Part shown: positions 1 through 5,839 of the stretch, in pieces
Numbering within the stretch: the first letter of the stretch is position 1
How the letters are laid out: every line of letters starts with the position of its first letter
Origin: an uncultured Micrococcales bacterium
GTDB taxonomy: Bacteria > Actinomycetota > Actinomycetes > S36-B12 > UBA10799
NCBI GenBank assembly: GCA_937952095.1
Contig: CALFYG010000154.1
Span: 1 to 6,956 of the forward strand
Direction: 5' to 3'
Length of the DNA: 6,956 bases
The notes under the pieces: model-generated
What the model was told of the DNA's origin: nothing
Databases searched by the model: none
What the model saw: only the letters and a program-made list of their open reading frames with translations
Program-made: the position numbers and the translations under genes

Positions 1-26
1 AGTACGGCGACCTCATGCAGGCGTGA
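1..26 (+). CDS. Possible 3' end of an upstream gene (partial)
   Basis: The frame beginning at base 3 reads Tyr-Gly-Asp-Leu-Met-Gln-Ala and stops at TGA 24-26. This is a plausible C-terminus of a plus-strand gene whose body lies outside the window. Seven codons are too few to name a family, and the other two forward frames read on into arginine-rich text that looks non-coding. If real, this gene converges with the pirin gene, whose stop lies at 77. It could equally be intergenic sequence. Confidence 0.25.
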
Positions 27-39
27 CCGGGCCGGTGTG

Positions 40-60
40 CGACGGTGTTGCGTGCCGTCG
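40..60. terminator. Weak hairpin between converging gene ends
   Basis: CGACGG at 40-45 can pair with CCGTCG at 55-60 across a 9-nt loop. The hairpin lies just beyond the pirin stop codon on the minus strand, and beyond the possible plus-strand gene end at 26. There is no T-tract on either side, so it may be a weak bidirectional terminator or simply a chance stem in GC-rich DNA. Confidence 0.25.
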
Positions 61-76
61 GCCTCGTGTGCAGGCG

Positions 77-1021
77 CTACCGGCGTGAAGGACGCGGTTT
101 GAGGGCCACCGTGGGCAGTGCCGGCGCCGGCAACCGCTCCGTGGGATCGCCCGCGACCTCCCCGAACCGTTGCGTGCCCGCCTCCCAGTCCTCCCGAGCC
201 TGCACGATCTCCTCGTGACTGCGGCCCACGAAGTTCCACCACATGAGCAGGTCCTCGCTCAAGGGTTCGCCACCCAGCAGTAACGCCCGCACCCCCGGGG
301 CGGCCAGGCGCACATCCCGCGCGCCCCACCCGAGGTACTGCAGCGCACCGCGCGGCACGTGCTCACCGCCCACTGTGACGTCCGCATCCATCGCCAGCAC
401 CGCGTACTCGAAATCGGGCTCCAGTGGCACGGTGACCTCCCCCTCGACCTCGAGTTGCGCCCCCACCAGCGGAGAGAGGACCTGCGCGGATGACACCGCC
501 TCCGCGAACTCACCCACCATCACCGTCGCACGCAGTCCGGCATCGTCGAGTACGGGAAGATCCGCGTGGTGCGAGAACGCGGGGGCCCGGCCCCGGTGCG
601 CCTCGGTCAGTGCCACCCACAACTGCACACCGTGCAACGGGCCGGACCCCACGGAGTACTCGGAGTGGGCGATGCCGTGGCCTGCGGTCATCAGATTCAA
701 CTCCCCTGGGCGCACGCGTTGCAGTGACCCCAGGCTGTCCCGGTGCTCCACCTCACCGGACAGCAGCCAGGACACCGTCTGCAGACCGATGTGGGGGTGC
801 GGCGGCACCGACATCTCGATGTCGTCCGGCCCATAGTGGTCGACGAAACACCACGCCCCGACCGTCCGGATCTGTTTGTGCGGCAGCGTCCGGCGCACCG
901 TCATGGCCCGGGGCCCCCCGAGGGGGACCTCGCGCGGCTCGAGTTGCTGTACCGGCGGCGAGACCTCACCCCGGTGGCCTTCGCAGGACTCCTCGGCCGG
1001 TCGGCGCTCCAGATTGCTCAT
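77..1021 (-). CDS. Pirin family protein (bicupin)
   Basis: A cytoplasmic bicupin of the pirin family, about 314 residues from the chosen start, which is near the usual length. The N-terminal cupin has the PPHPHIGLQTVSW block (His75, His77), followed by AGHGIAHSE (His119, Glu121). Together these supply the three-His/one-Glu metal site known from human pirin and E. coli YhhW. The C-terminal LLMWWNFVGRSHEEI segment is also typical. Some pirins are quercetin 2,3-dioxygenases and others are redox or regulatory partners, so the substrate here is unknown. I chose ATG 1021 because the resulting MSNLE N-terminus and the PLGGPRAMTVRRTLP block match actinobacterial pirins as I remember them. An in-frame ATG at 1030 and a GTG at 1084 are alternatives, and none has a convincing ribosome binding site. 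The gene diverges from the cyclotransferase-like gene at 1107. Confidence 0.9.
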   Translation of the reverse strand: MSNLERRPAEESCEGHRGEVSPPVQQLEPREVPLGGPRAMTVRRTLPHKQIRTVGAWCFVDHYGPDDIEMSVPPHPHIGLQTVSWLLSGEVEHRDSLGSLQRVRPGELNLMTAGHGIAHSEYSVGSGPLHGVQLWVALTEAHRGRAPAFSHHADLPVLDDAGLRATVMVGEFAEAVSSAQVLSPLVGAQLEVEGEVTVPLEPDFEYAVLAMDADVTVGGEHVPRGALQYLGWGARDVRLAAPGVRALLLGGEPLSEDLLMWWNFVGRSHEEIVQAREDWEAGTQRFGEVAGDPTERLPAPALPTVALKPRPSRR

Positions 1022-1094
1022 GGAACTCATTGCAGCACCGATCGCCGTCCCTGACGAGTGCGCGGCGGTGTAGGCGTCTGCCACTGGCCAGCGC

Positions 1095-1100
1095 TACCCT
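1095..1100 (+). promoter_or_regulatory. Predicted -10 of a leaderless promoter for the gene at 1107
   Basis: TACCCT matches the actinobacterial TANNNT -10 pattern and lies 6 nt before the GTG at 1107. That spacing puts the transcription start on, or within a base of, the start codon. There is no Shine-Dalgarno sequence between them, consistent with a leaderless mRNA. No convincing -35 is visible. The element also supports GTG 1107 as the start. Confidence 0.55.
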
Positions 1101-1106
1101 TCGACC

Positions 1107-1559
1107 GTGACTCTCTATGCGGCCTACGGCTCGAGCATGGATCCCGAGCGGATGCTGGAGATCGCCCCTCACTCCCCCGCCGCCGGCGTCGGCTGGCTCG
1201 ACGGCTGGCGACTCACCTTCGGGGGTGCGGACATGAGCTGGGAGGGCGCACTCGCGACGCTGGTCGAAGATCCCGGCCACCAAGTATTCGTGATGCTCTA
1301 CGACGTCAACGAGATGGACGAGCATCTCATGGACCAGTGGGAGGGCACCGAACTCGGCATCTACTCCAAGATCCGGGTACGTGTGATGACCCTCGAAGGC
1401 GACGTCGTGGCCTGGCTGTACGTCCTCAACGACTACGAAGGGGGCCTACCCTCCGCGCGGTATCTCGGCATGATCGCCGACGCCGCCGAGGTCGCCGGCG
1501 CCCCGGAGGATTATGTGCGAGACCTGCGCACCCGACCGTGTTCGTCGGTCGGCCCCTGA
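1107..1559 (+). CDS. Gamma-glutamylcyclotransferase-like protein (GGCT/AIG2 fold)
   Basis: A 150-residue protein with the features of the gamma-glutamylcyclotransferase fold. These are the N-terminal YGSSM loop (residues 7-11, equivalent to YGSN in GGCT), a GWLDGWRLTFGG strand region, and DQWEG (residues 76-80), whose Glu79 aligns with the catalytic acid/base Glu98 of human GGCT. The later block around YEGGLPSARYLG (110-121) is a hallmark of the actinobacterial version. Characterised GGCT enzymes release 5-oxoproline from gamma-glutamyl peptides. The substrate here is unknown, and actinobacteria commonly use mycothiol rather than glutathione. The GTG start is supported by the -10 element 6 nt upstream. 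The gene ends 57 nt before the nucleoside phosphorylase gene, which has its own promoter. From memory, a similar gene (Rv3304) lies near the phosphorylase and mutase genes in Mycobacterium tuberculosis, which suggests an old neighbourhood. Confidence 0.88.
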   Translation: MTLYAAYGSSMDPERMLEIAPHSPAAGVGWLDGWRLTFGGADMSWEGALATLVEDPGHQVFVMLYDVNEMDEHLMDQWEGTELGIYSKIRVRVMTLEGDVVAWLYVLNDYEGGLPSARYLGMIADAAEVAGAPEDYVRDLRTRPCSSVGP

Positions 1560-1603
1560 CCGTAGCCGTCGGCGAACCACGGCGATCACCGGCCCTGAGC
1601 GCG

Positions 1604-1609
1604 TAGGGT
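1604..1609 (+). promoter_or_regulatory. Predicted -10 of a leaderless promoter for the nucleoside operon
   Basis: TAGGGT fits TANNNT and is followed by 7 nt and then the GTG start at 1617. There is no Shine-Dalgarno in that gap, so translation is probably leaderless. Because the next three junctions are 4-nt overlaps and the fifth gap is 13 nt, this is the likely main promoter for the whole 1617-5763 operon. I see no clear -35 and no obvious operator, for example for a DeoR-type repressor. Confidence 0.55.
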
Positions 1610-1616
1610 TGGCCGC

Positions 1617-2408
1617 GTGACCACTGCTGAGGAAGCGGCCGCCCAGGCAGCGGCCGCCATCGCGGAACGTACCGGACTGCAGCGCCACGACATCGCCGTC
1701 GTCCTGGGAAGTGGATGGGGAGGCGCCGCCGACGCCTTCCCCGTCACTGCGGACATCCCGTACGCCGACCTGCCAGGTTTCAACGCCTCCGCCGTGGCCG
1801 GACACAGCGGGTCGCTGCGCAGTTGCAGAGTGGGCCAGAAGAACGTGCTGTTCTTCGCGGGCCGCACCCACTACTACGAGGGCCGGGGGGTGGATGCCGT
1901 CGTGCACGGGGTCCGCACGGCCGCCGCCGCCGGGTGCACCGTGCTGGTATTGACCAACGGCTGCGGTGGGCTCAACCCGGATTGGGCGCCAGGCACCCCG
2001 GTCATCATCAGCGACCACCTCAATCTCACCGCGACCACACCACTGGTCGGGGCGAACTTCGTGGACATGACCGAGACCTACTCGCGCAGACTCCGCGATA
2101 TCGCACGCAGTGTCGATCCCGACCTCGACGAGGGGGTGTACGCGCAGTTCCCCGGACCGCAGTACGAGACACCTGCGGAGGTCCGGATGGCCGGCATCCT
2201 CGGCGCGGATCTGGTCGGGATGTCCACAGTGCTGGAGGCCATCGCTGCGCGCGCAGCAGGCCTGGAGATCCTCGGCCTGTCCCTGGTCACCAACGCCGCT
2301 GCGGGCCTCACGGGTGAGGCCCTTCACCACGCCGAAGTACTGCAGGCGGGTAAGGACGCCGCGACCCGACTGTCCGACCTGCTCAGCCGGATCCTGGAGC
2401 GCGCGTGA
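1617..2408 (+). CDS. punA: Purine-nucleoside phosphorylase (trimeric, class II)
   Basis: Cytoplasmic enzyme that splits purine ribo- and deoxyribonucleosides with phosphate into free base and (deoxy)ribose-1-phosphate. The 263-residue length and motifs match the trimeric PNP/MTAP family. They are VLGSG (29-33, Ser32 binds phosphate), GRTHYYEG (82-89, Arg83 and His85), TNGCGGLNP (113-121), FPGPQYETPAEVRM (178-191, Glu184 equivalent to base-binding Glu201 of human PNP), GADLVGMST (196-204, Met202 and Ser203), VTNAAAG (224-230, Asn226 equivalent to human Asn243) and His238 near the ribose 5'-OH. All key residues are present. Asn226 rather than Asp favours 6-oxopurine substrates (inosine, guanosine) over methylthioadenosine. 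The N-terminus is an alanine-rich helix. The GTG start is supported by a -10 element 7 nt upstream. The stop overlaps the next start by 4 nt. The gene is called deoD in M. tuberculosis. Confidence 0.95.
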   Translation: MTTAEEAAAQAAAAIAERTGLQRHDIAVVLGSGWGGAADAFPVTADIPYADLPGFNASAVAGHSGSLRSCRVGQKNVLFFAGRTHYYEGRGVDAVVHGVRTAAAAGCTVLVLTNGCGGLNPDWAPGTPVIISDHLNLTATTPLVGANFVDMTETYSRRLRDIARSVDPDLDEGVYAQFPGPQYETPAEVRMAGILGADLVGMSTVLEAIAARAAGLEILGLSLVTNAAAGLTGEALHHAEVLQAGKDAATRLSDLLSRILERA

Positions 2409-4027
2409 CCGATCTTCTCGCCGCCGCCCGGTCCTGGCTCGAAGAGGACCCCGACCCGCAGACCCGCGCGCAGTTGCAGGCCTGGATGGACAACGACGAT
2501 CGCGAACGCCTCGCCGCGGCGTTCGCCGGACCTCTGACGTTCGGCACGGCGGGGCTCCGGGGACCGCTGGGCCCCGGCCCGGCCGCGATGAACCACATCG
2601 TGGTCGCCAAGGCCGCAGCTGGACTGTGCCAGTACGTCAAGGACACCGGAGGCAGCAAGATCGTCGTCGGCTACGACGCGCGCCGCAATTCCGACGCCTT
2701 CGCGGAGTTGACCGCCGCCATCGCCGCAGGTGCCGGCCTGACCGCCGAAGTCCTCCCGCGACCGCTGCCGACGCCGGTCCTCGCGTACGCCATCAAGGCA
2801 CGGGGAGCCGACGCCGGGGTCGTCGTGACCGCGAGCCACAACCCGCCCGAAGACAACGGGTACAAGGTCTACCTCGGCGACGGTATGCAGATCGTGCCTC
2901 CCGCCGACGCCGAGATCTCGGCACGGATCGCCGCGCAGCCCCACTACCAGGACATCCCTCGATCCACGGGATGGACCAGGCTCGGCGACGAGATCGTCGA
3001 GGAGTACCTGGCCCGCGTGGTCGGCCTGGCCGATCCGGCGAAGACAGGCGACGCCCAGCTGACGGTGGTGTACACCGCCATGCACGGTGTGGGGGGCCAC
3101 CTGTTCGAGACGGTCTGCGAACGGCTGGGTTTCGTGGATCTGTTCGCCGTTGCCGAGCAGTTCGAGCCGGATCCTGCGTTCCCCACCGTCGCGTTCCCGA
3201 ATCCGGAAGAGCCGGGCGCGATGGACCTCGCGCTGGCGGCCGCCGTGCGCGAGAACGCCGACCTGATCATCGCCAACGACCCTGACGCCGACCGGTGTGC
3301 CGTCGGTATCCCGACCGCCGACGGCTTCCGCATGTTGCGCGGGGACGAAGTGGGAGTCCTGCTGGGATGGTGGACGGCCCACCGGGCACCGGTCGACGGC
3401 AGCCTCGTGACCACCATCGTCTCGAGTTCCATGTTGGGTTCCATCGCCGAATCCGCCGGCCTCGGCTTCCGGCAGACCTTGACGGGGTTCAAGTGGATCA
3501 CCAGGCCCGAGGACATCGTCTTCGGCTACGAGGAGGCACTCGGGTACTGCGTCGATCCACAGGCCGTCCGGGACAAGGACGGGATCAGCGCGTCGGTGCG
3601 CATGCTGGAACTCGCCGCCCACCTGCAGACCCAGGACCGCAGCATCACCGGCCTGCTGGACCAGCTCGCCGCCGAGCACGGGGTGTACCTCACCGACCAG
3701 ATCAGCATCAGGGTGCAGGACCTCTCCGATCGCGATCGTGCGCTGGCGGCTCTCCAGGCCGACCCACGGGCAGCGATCGCGGACCTTGCCGACGTCACCG
3801 ACCTGACGGATTCCCTGGCCACCGGCCTGCCGCCCACCGAAGGGCTGCGCCTCGACCTCGCCGGGGGCGGCCGTGTCATCGCGCGCCCGAGCGGCACGGA
3901 GGCCAAGTTGAAGGTCTACCTCGAGGTCATCGAGCGCAGCGGGGACGTCGCGACCGACCGGGCACGCGCCGTCGAACGTCTCAGTGTGCTCCGTGCCGGG
4001 CTCGAAGAGTTCTTGGCGGCGGTATGA
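2405..4027 (+). CDS. Phospho-sugar mutase, PGM2/PmmB-like (possible phosphopentomutase)
   Basis: A 540-residue alpha-D-phosphohexomutase superfamily enzyme with all four active-site loops. TASHNP (142-147) carries the phosphorylated Ser144, DPDADR (292-297) binds Mg, GYEEALG (374-380) reads the sugar hydroxyls, and RPSGTEAK (494-501) binds the substrate phosphate, with Ala where many relatives have Pro. The FGTAGLRG block (46-53) near the N-terminus and the overall length place it with the PGM2/PmmB subgroup rather than classical ManB/AlgC. Automated annotation would say phosphomannomutase or phosphoglucomutase. Human PGM2 is mainly a phosphopentomutase, and the position between a nucleoside phosphorylase and deoC makes (deoxy)ribose-1-P to 5-P interconversion the best inference. 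GTG 2405 overlaps the upstream TGA as GTGA, with GGAG at 2396-2399 as ribosome binding site. Its own stop overlaps the next ATG. The M. tuberculosis counterpart is annotated pmmB. Confidence 0.93.
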   Translation: MTDLLAAARSWLEEDPDPQTRAQLQAWMDNDDRERLAAAFAGPLTFGTAGLRGPLGPGPAAMNHIVVAKAAAGLCQYVKDTGGSKIVVGYDARRNSDAFAELTAAIAAGAGLTAEVLPRPLPTPVLAYAIKARGADAGVVVTASHNPPEDNGYKVYLGDGMQIVPPADAEISARIAAQPHYQDIPRSTGWTRLGDEIVEEYLARVVGLADPAKTGDAQLTVVYTAMHGVGGHLFETVCERLGFVDLFAVAEQFEPDPAFPTVAFPNPEEPGAMDLALAAAVRENADLIIANDPDADRCAVGIPTADGFRMLRGDEVGVLLGWWTAHRAPVDGSLVTTIVSSSMLGSIAESAGLGFRQTLTGFKWITRPEDIVFGYEEALGYCVDPQAVRDKDGISASVRMLELAAHLQTQDRSITGLLDQLAAEHGVYLTDQISIRVQDLSDRDRALAALQADPRAAIADLADVTDLTDSLATGLPPTEGLRLDLAGGGRVIARPSGTEAKLKVYLEVIERSGDVATDRARAVERLSVLRAGLEEFLAAV

Positions 4028-4431
4028 CCCCGATCAGGTCCGTGGTGGCCGCACTCTTCGTGCTGCTCACCGCCGCGCTGGGTGGATGTGCAGCGGATAC
4101 CGCGGTCGTCTCACCTACAGCGGACGTGCAGTCGGTGCAGGAGGGCGTCAGCGGGCTGCCTACGATCGATGTCGACAGGCTGCCCCGCGAGGCGCAGGAG
4201 ACCTACATCCTGATCCTCGACGGCGGCCCCTACCCGTACCGGCAGGACGACCAGGTCTTCGGTAACCGCGAGGGGCTGCTCCCCCAGCAGGACTACGGGT
4301 GGTACCGGGAGTACACGGTGCCGACCCCCGGCTCCTCGGACCGTGGGGCCCGACGTTTCGTGGTCGGCGAGGACGGCGTCTTCTTCTACACCGACGACCA
4401 TTACGACAGTTTCCGGGAGGTGCTCGAATGA
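4024..4431 (+). CDS. Secreted lipoprotein guanyl-specific ribonuclease (RNase Sa/barnase family)
   Basis: A 135-residue secreted endoribonuclease. Residues 1-21 form a signal peptide (Arg5, hydrophobic 7-19) ending in an LGGC lipobox, so Cys22 is probably lipidated and the enzyme anchored outside the membrane. After a roughly 20-residue linker, residues 45-132 align well with Streptomyces RNase Sa: GPYPYRQD, VFGNRE (78-83, guanine-binding loop), QDYGWYREYTV with catalytic Glu96, RGARR with Arg107 and Arg111, and DDHYDSF with catalytic His126. The catalytic set is complete, so it should cleave single-stranded RNA after guanine. The mature domain has no cysteine, so the single disulfide of RNase Sa is absent. 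ATG 4024 overlaps the mutase stop as ATGA. Its upstream region has no good Shine-Dalgarno, only GAAGAG at 4004-4009, too far away. The stop overlaps the next gene, which encodes a barstar domain. A role in RNA scavenging or competition is inference. Confidence 0.9.
   Translation: MTPIRSVVAALFVLLTAALGGCAADTAVVSPTADVQSVQEGVSGLPTIDVDRLPREAQETYILILDGGPYPYRQDDQVFGNREGLLPQQDYGWYREYTVPTPGSSDRGARRFVVGEDGVFFYTDDHYDSFREVLE
4415..4420 (+). promoter_or_regulatory. Strong ribosome binding site for the barstar-VOC gene
   Basis: GGGAGG lies 7 nt before ATG 4428, inside the 3' end of the RNase gene. It is much closer to the consensus than anything ahead of the RNase start at 4024. It fixes the barstar-VOC start and suggests the inhibitor is translated more efficiently than the toxic enzyme. 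Confidence 0.7.
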
Positions 4432-5078
4432 GCCTGCCGACAGTGGTGGTGCTGGACACCCGCGGGGCGCATGACAAGGCGGAGTTCCTGGCCGCGTGTG
4501 CGAGGTGCTTGGACTTCCCGTCCTACTTCGGCCACAACTGGGACGCACTGGCCGACTGCCTCGGGGACTTCGCGGCGGACAACGCTCCGGTGCTGGTTGT
4601 GTGGACGGGGTTCTCGGACCTCGACGCCGGGGTGCGGGACACGGCCGTGGACATCATGACCGAACGATTCGTGGATGGCGCGGACCTGCTGATCGTCGAC
4701 GATGTGGTTGCGCCACCGCAGCCCGATTACGCACTCGACCATGTGCAGGTCGCCATACCGGAAGGCGGCGAGGACACCGCGCGCGACTTCTGGGTCGGCC
4801 TGGTGGGCCTGGCGGAGACGCCGAAGCCCTTGGCGCTGGCCGACCGCGGCGGGCTGTGGCTCACTGGCGACGCACTCAATCTGCACCTGGGTGTCCAGCG
4901 CGACTTCCAGCCGGCCACACAGGCCCACCCGGCCATCATGGTGCGCGACTACGACGTGCTGGCGCAACGGCTGACAGCGGCCGGGGTCGACGTGACCGCG
5001 ACCGGGGACCTCCCGGACACCCGCCGCTTCCACACCCATGACCCGTTCGGCAACCGGATCGAGTTCATCGCGTTCTGA
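4428..5078 (+). CDS. Barstar-like RNase inhibitor fused to a VOC (glyoxalase-like) domain
   Basis: A 216-residue cytoplasmic protein with two domains. Residues 4-90 match barstar. The block FPSYFGHNWDALADCLGDF (30-48) aligns with the barnase-binding helix, keeping Asp39 and Asp43 (barstar Asp35 and Asp39), Tyr33, Asn37 and Cys44, while barstar Trp38 is replaced by Ala42. After the linker 91-102, residues 103-216 form a VOC-fold domain: DHVQVAI (His105), LNLHLGV (His153), AHPAIMV (His167) and HDPFGNRIEFI (Glu212). His105, His167 and Glu212 fit the metal triad of FosA-type VOC enzymes, so the domain could be catalytic. The reading frame is continuous with no stop at the junction. The barstar half presumably inhibits the RNase encoded immediately upstream, which it overlaps by 4 nt. 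The role of the VOC half is unknown. Neither domain has a signal peptide. Domain calls are firm, function is inferred. Confidence 0.87.
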   Translation: MSLPTVVVLDTRGAHDKAEFLAACARCLDFPSYFGHNWDALADCLGDFAADNAPVLVVWTGFSDLDAGVRDTAVDIMTERFVDGADLLIVDDVVAPPQPDYALDHVQVAIPEGGEDTARDFWVGLVGLAETPKPLALADRGGLWLTGDALNLHLGVQRDFQPATQAHPAIMVRDYDVLAQRLTAAGVDVTATGDLPDTRRFHTHDPFGNRIEFIAF

Positions 5079-5080
5079 CG

Positions 5081-5086
5081 AAAGGA
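5081..5086 (+). promoter_or_regulatory. Ribosome binding site of deoC
   Basis: AAAGGA lies 5 nt before ATG 5092, within the 13-nt gap after the barstar-VOC stop. It picks 5092 over the longer in-frame reading that begins upstream at 5038 inside the previous gene. Confidence 0.65.
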
Positions 5087-5091
5087 ACCAC

Positions 5092-5763
5092 ATGATCACC
5101 CCCATGGAAATGGCACGCATGGTCGACCACACCCTGTTGAAGCCGGAGGCGACCACAGCGGACGTGGAGTCGTTGTGCCGTGAGGCCGTCGACCTCGGCG
5201 TCTACAGCGTGTGTGTCTCCCCCTCGTTCCTACCGCTGTCCTCCGAACTCCTGGGCGCGGTGAAGGTCGCCACGGTCTGCGGCTTCCCGAGCGGGAAGCA
5301 CAAGGACGGCATCAAGGCGACCGAAGCCGCCCGCTCCGTGACCGACGGCGCCAACGAGGTGGACATGGTGATCGACATCGGCAACGTCATCGCTGGGGAC
5401 TGGCACGCCGTGCAGGCCGACGTGCGGGCGGTGCGCGAGGCCATCCCTGCCACCGTGCTCAAAGTCATCATCGAATCAGCGGCGCTGTCCGACCTGCAGA
5501 TCATGGAGGTCTGCCGGGTGTGTGCCGACCTCGGGGCCGACTTCGTCAAGACCTCCACCGGCTTCCACCCCGCCGGTGGCGCCTCAGCGCACGCCGTGGA
5601 ACTGATGCGACGCACGGTGGGCGACGCGCTCGGGGTCAAGGCCAGCGGCGGGATCCGCACCTGGGATGCCGCCGTCGACATGGTCAACGCGGGCGCGTCC
5701 CGCCTTGGCCTGTCAGGCACCGCCCAAGTGCTCGCCGGTGGCGCCGCCGAGGGCGACTACTGA
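5092..5763 (+). CDS. deoC: Deoxyribose-phosphate aldolase
   Basis: Cytoplasmic class I aldolase (DERA) that cleaves 2-deoxyribose-5-phosphate to acetaldehyde and glyceraldehyde-3-phosphate, the last step of deoxynucleoside catabolism. The 223-residue length is normal for the short bacterial form. Visible motifs are DHTLLKPEAT (12-21), VCGFPSGKH (62-70), NEVDMVIDIG (88-97, Asp91 equivalent to E. coli Asp102), KVIIES (124-129), FVKTSTGF (151-158, Schiff-base Lys153) and GVKASGGIR (181-189, Lys183 equivalent to E. coli Lys201). The last residue is Tyr223, matching the C-terminal tyrosine (Tyr259) that assists proton transfer in E. coli DERA. The start is set by the ribosome binding site at 5081-5086. 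It is the last gene of the operon, and its substrate would come from the phosphorylase and mutase encoded at the operon's start. Confidence 0.96.
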   Translation: MITPMEMARMVDHTLLKPEATTADVESLCREAVDLGVYSVCVSPSFLPLSSELLGAVKVATVCGFPSGKHKDGIKATEAARSVTDGANEVDMVIDIGNVIAGDWHAVQADVRAVREAIPATVLKVIIESAALSDLQIMEVCRVCADLGADFVKTSTGFHPAGGASAHAVELMRRTVGDALGVKASGGIRTWDAAVDMVNAGASRLGLSGTAQVLAGGAAEGDY

Positions 5764-5801
5764 CCGGCAGTAACCACCCCTAGGGCAGGTCGGCGAGTTT
5801 G

Positions 5802-5807
5802 TAGACT
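5802..5807 (+). promoter_or_regulatory. Predicted -10 promoter element of the cold-shock gene
   Basis: TAGACT fits the actinobacterial -10 and would start transcription near 5814, giving a leader of about 26 nt. No good -35 is visible. Slightly upstream, 5773-5790 can form an imperfect hairpin around a CCCTAGGG palindrome (5778-5785), which could be a weak terminator for the deoC operon or nothing at all. Confidence 0.45.
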
Positions 5808-5827
5808 GGCCTTTTGACGTGATGAAC

Positions 5828-5832
5828 AGGAG
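5828..5832 (+). promoter_or_regulatory. Ribosome binding site of the cold-shock gene
   Basis: AGGAG is placed 7 nt before ATG 5840, a standard arrangement that confirms the start. Unlike the two leaderless genes upstream in the window, this gene has a conventional leader. Confidence 0.65.
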
Positions 5833-5839
5833 TTGAGGG

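Noticed and set aside
1634..1658. Two copies of AGCGGCCGCC, each containing a GCGGCCGC palindrome, at the start of the PNP gene, considered as an operator
   Set aside because: They encode alanine runs in the N-terminal helix, and the repeated GCG/GCC codons explain them without a regulatory role.
2110..3285. A long arginine-rich open frame on the plus strand across the PNP/mutase junction
   Set aside because: Its composition (Arg, Gly, Pro) is typical of an out-of-frame reading in GC-rich DNA, and it overlaps two well-supported genes.
2324..3679. A 451-codon open frame on the minus strand opposite the phosphosugar mutase
   Set aside because: The plus strand has every phosphohexomutase motif in order. 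The antisense frame has no recognisable domain and follows from high-GC codon bias.
4704..5078. In-frame GTG at 4704 as a separate start for a stand-alone VOC protein
   Set aside because: No ribosome binding site precedes it and the frame runs uninterrupted from ATG 4428, which has a strong one. A minor internal product cannot be excluded.
4024..5078. RNase and barstar pair as a mobile toxin-antitoxin or contact-dependent inhibition module
   Set aside because: The toxin has a simple lipoprotein signal and no delivery domain. The genes interlock by ATGA with housekeeping enzymes on the mutase side, and there are no mobile element traces or change in base composition.
5773..5790. CCCTAGGG palindrome and surrounding imperfect hairpin as a firm terminator after deoC
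   Set aside because: The stem is interrupted, the loop is only 3 nt, and there is no adjacent T-tract, so it is mentioned only as a weak possibility.
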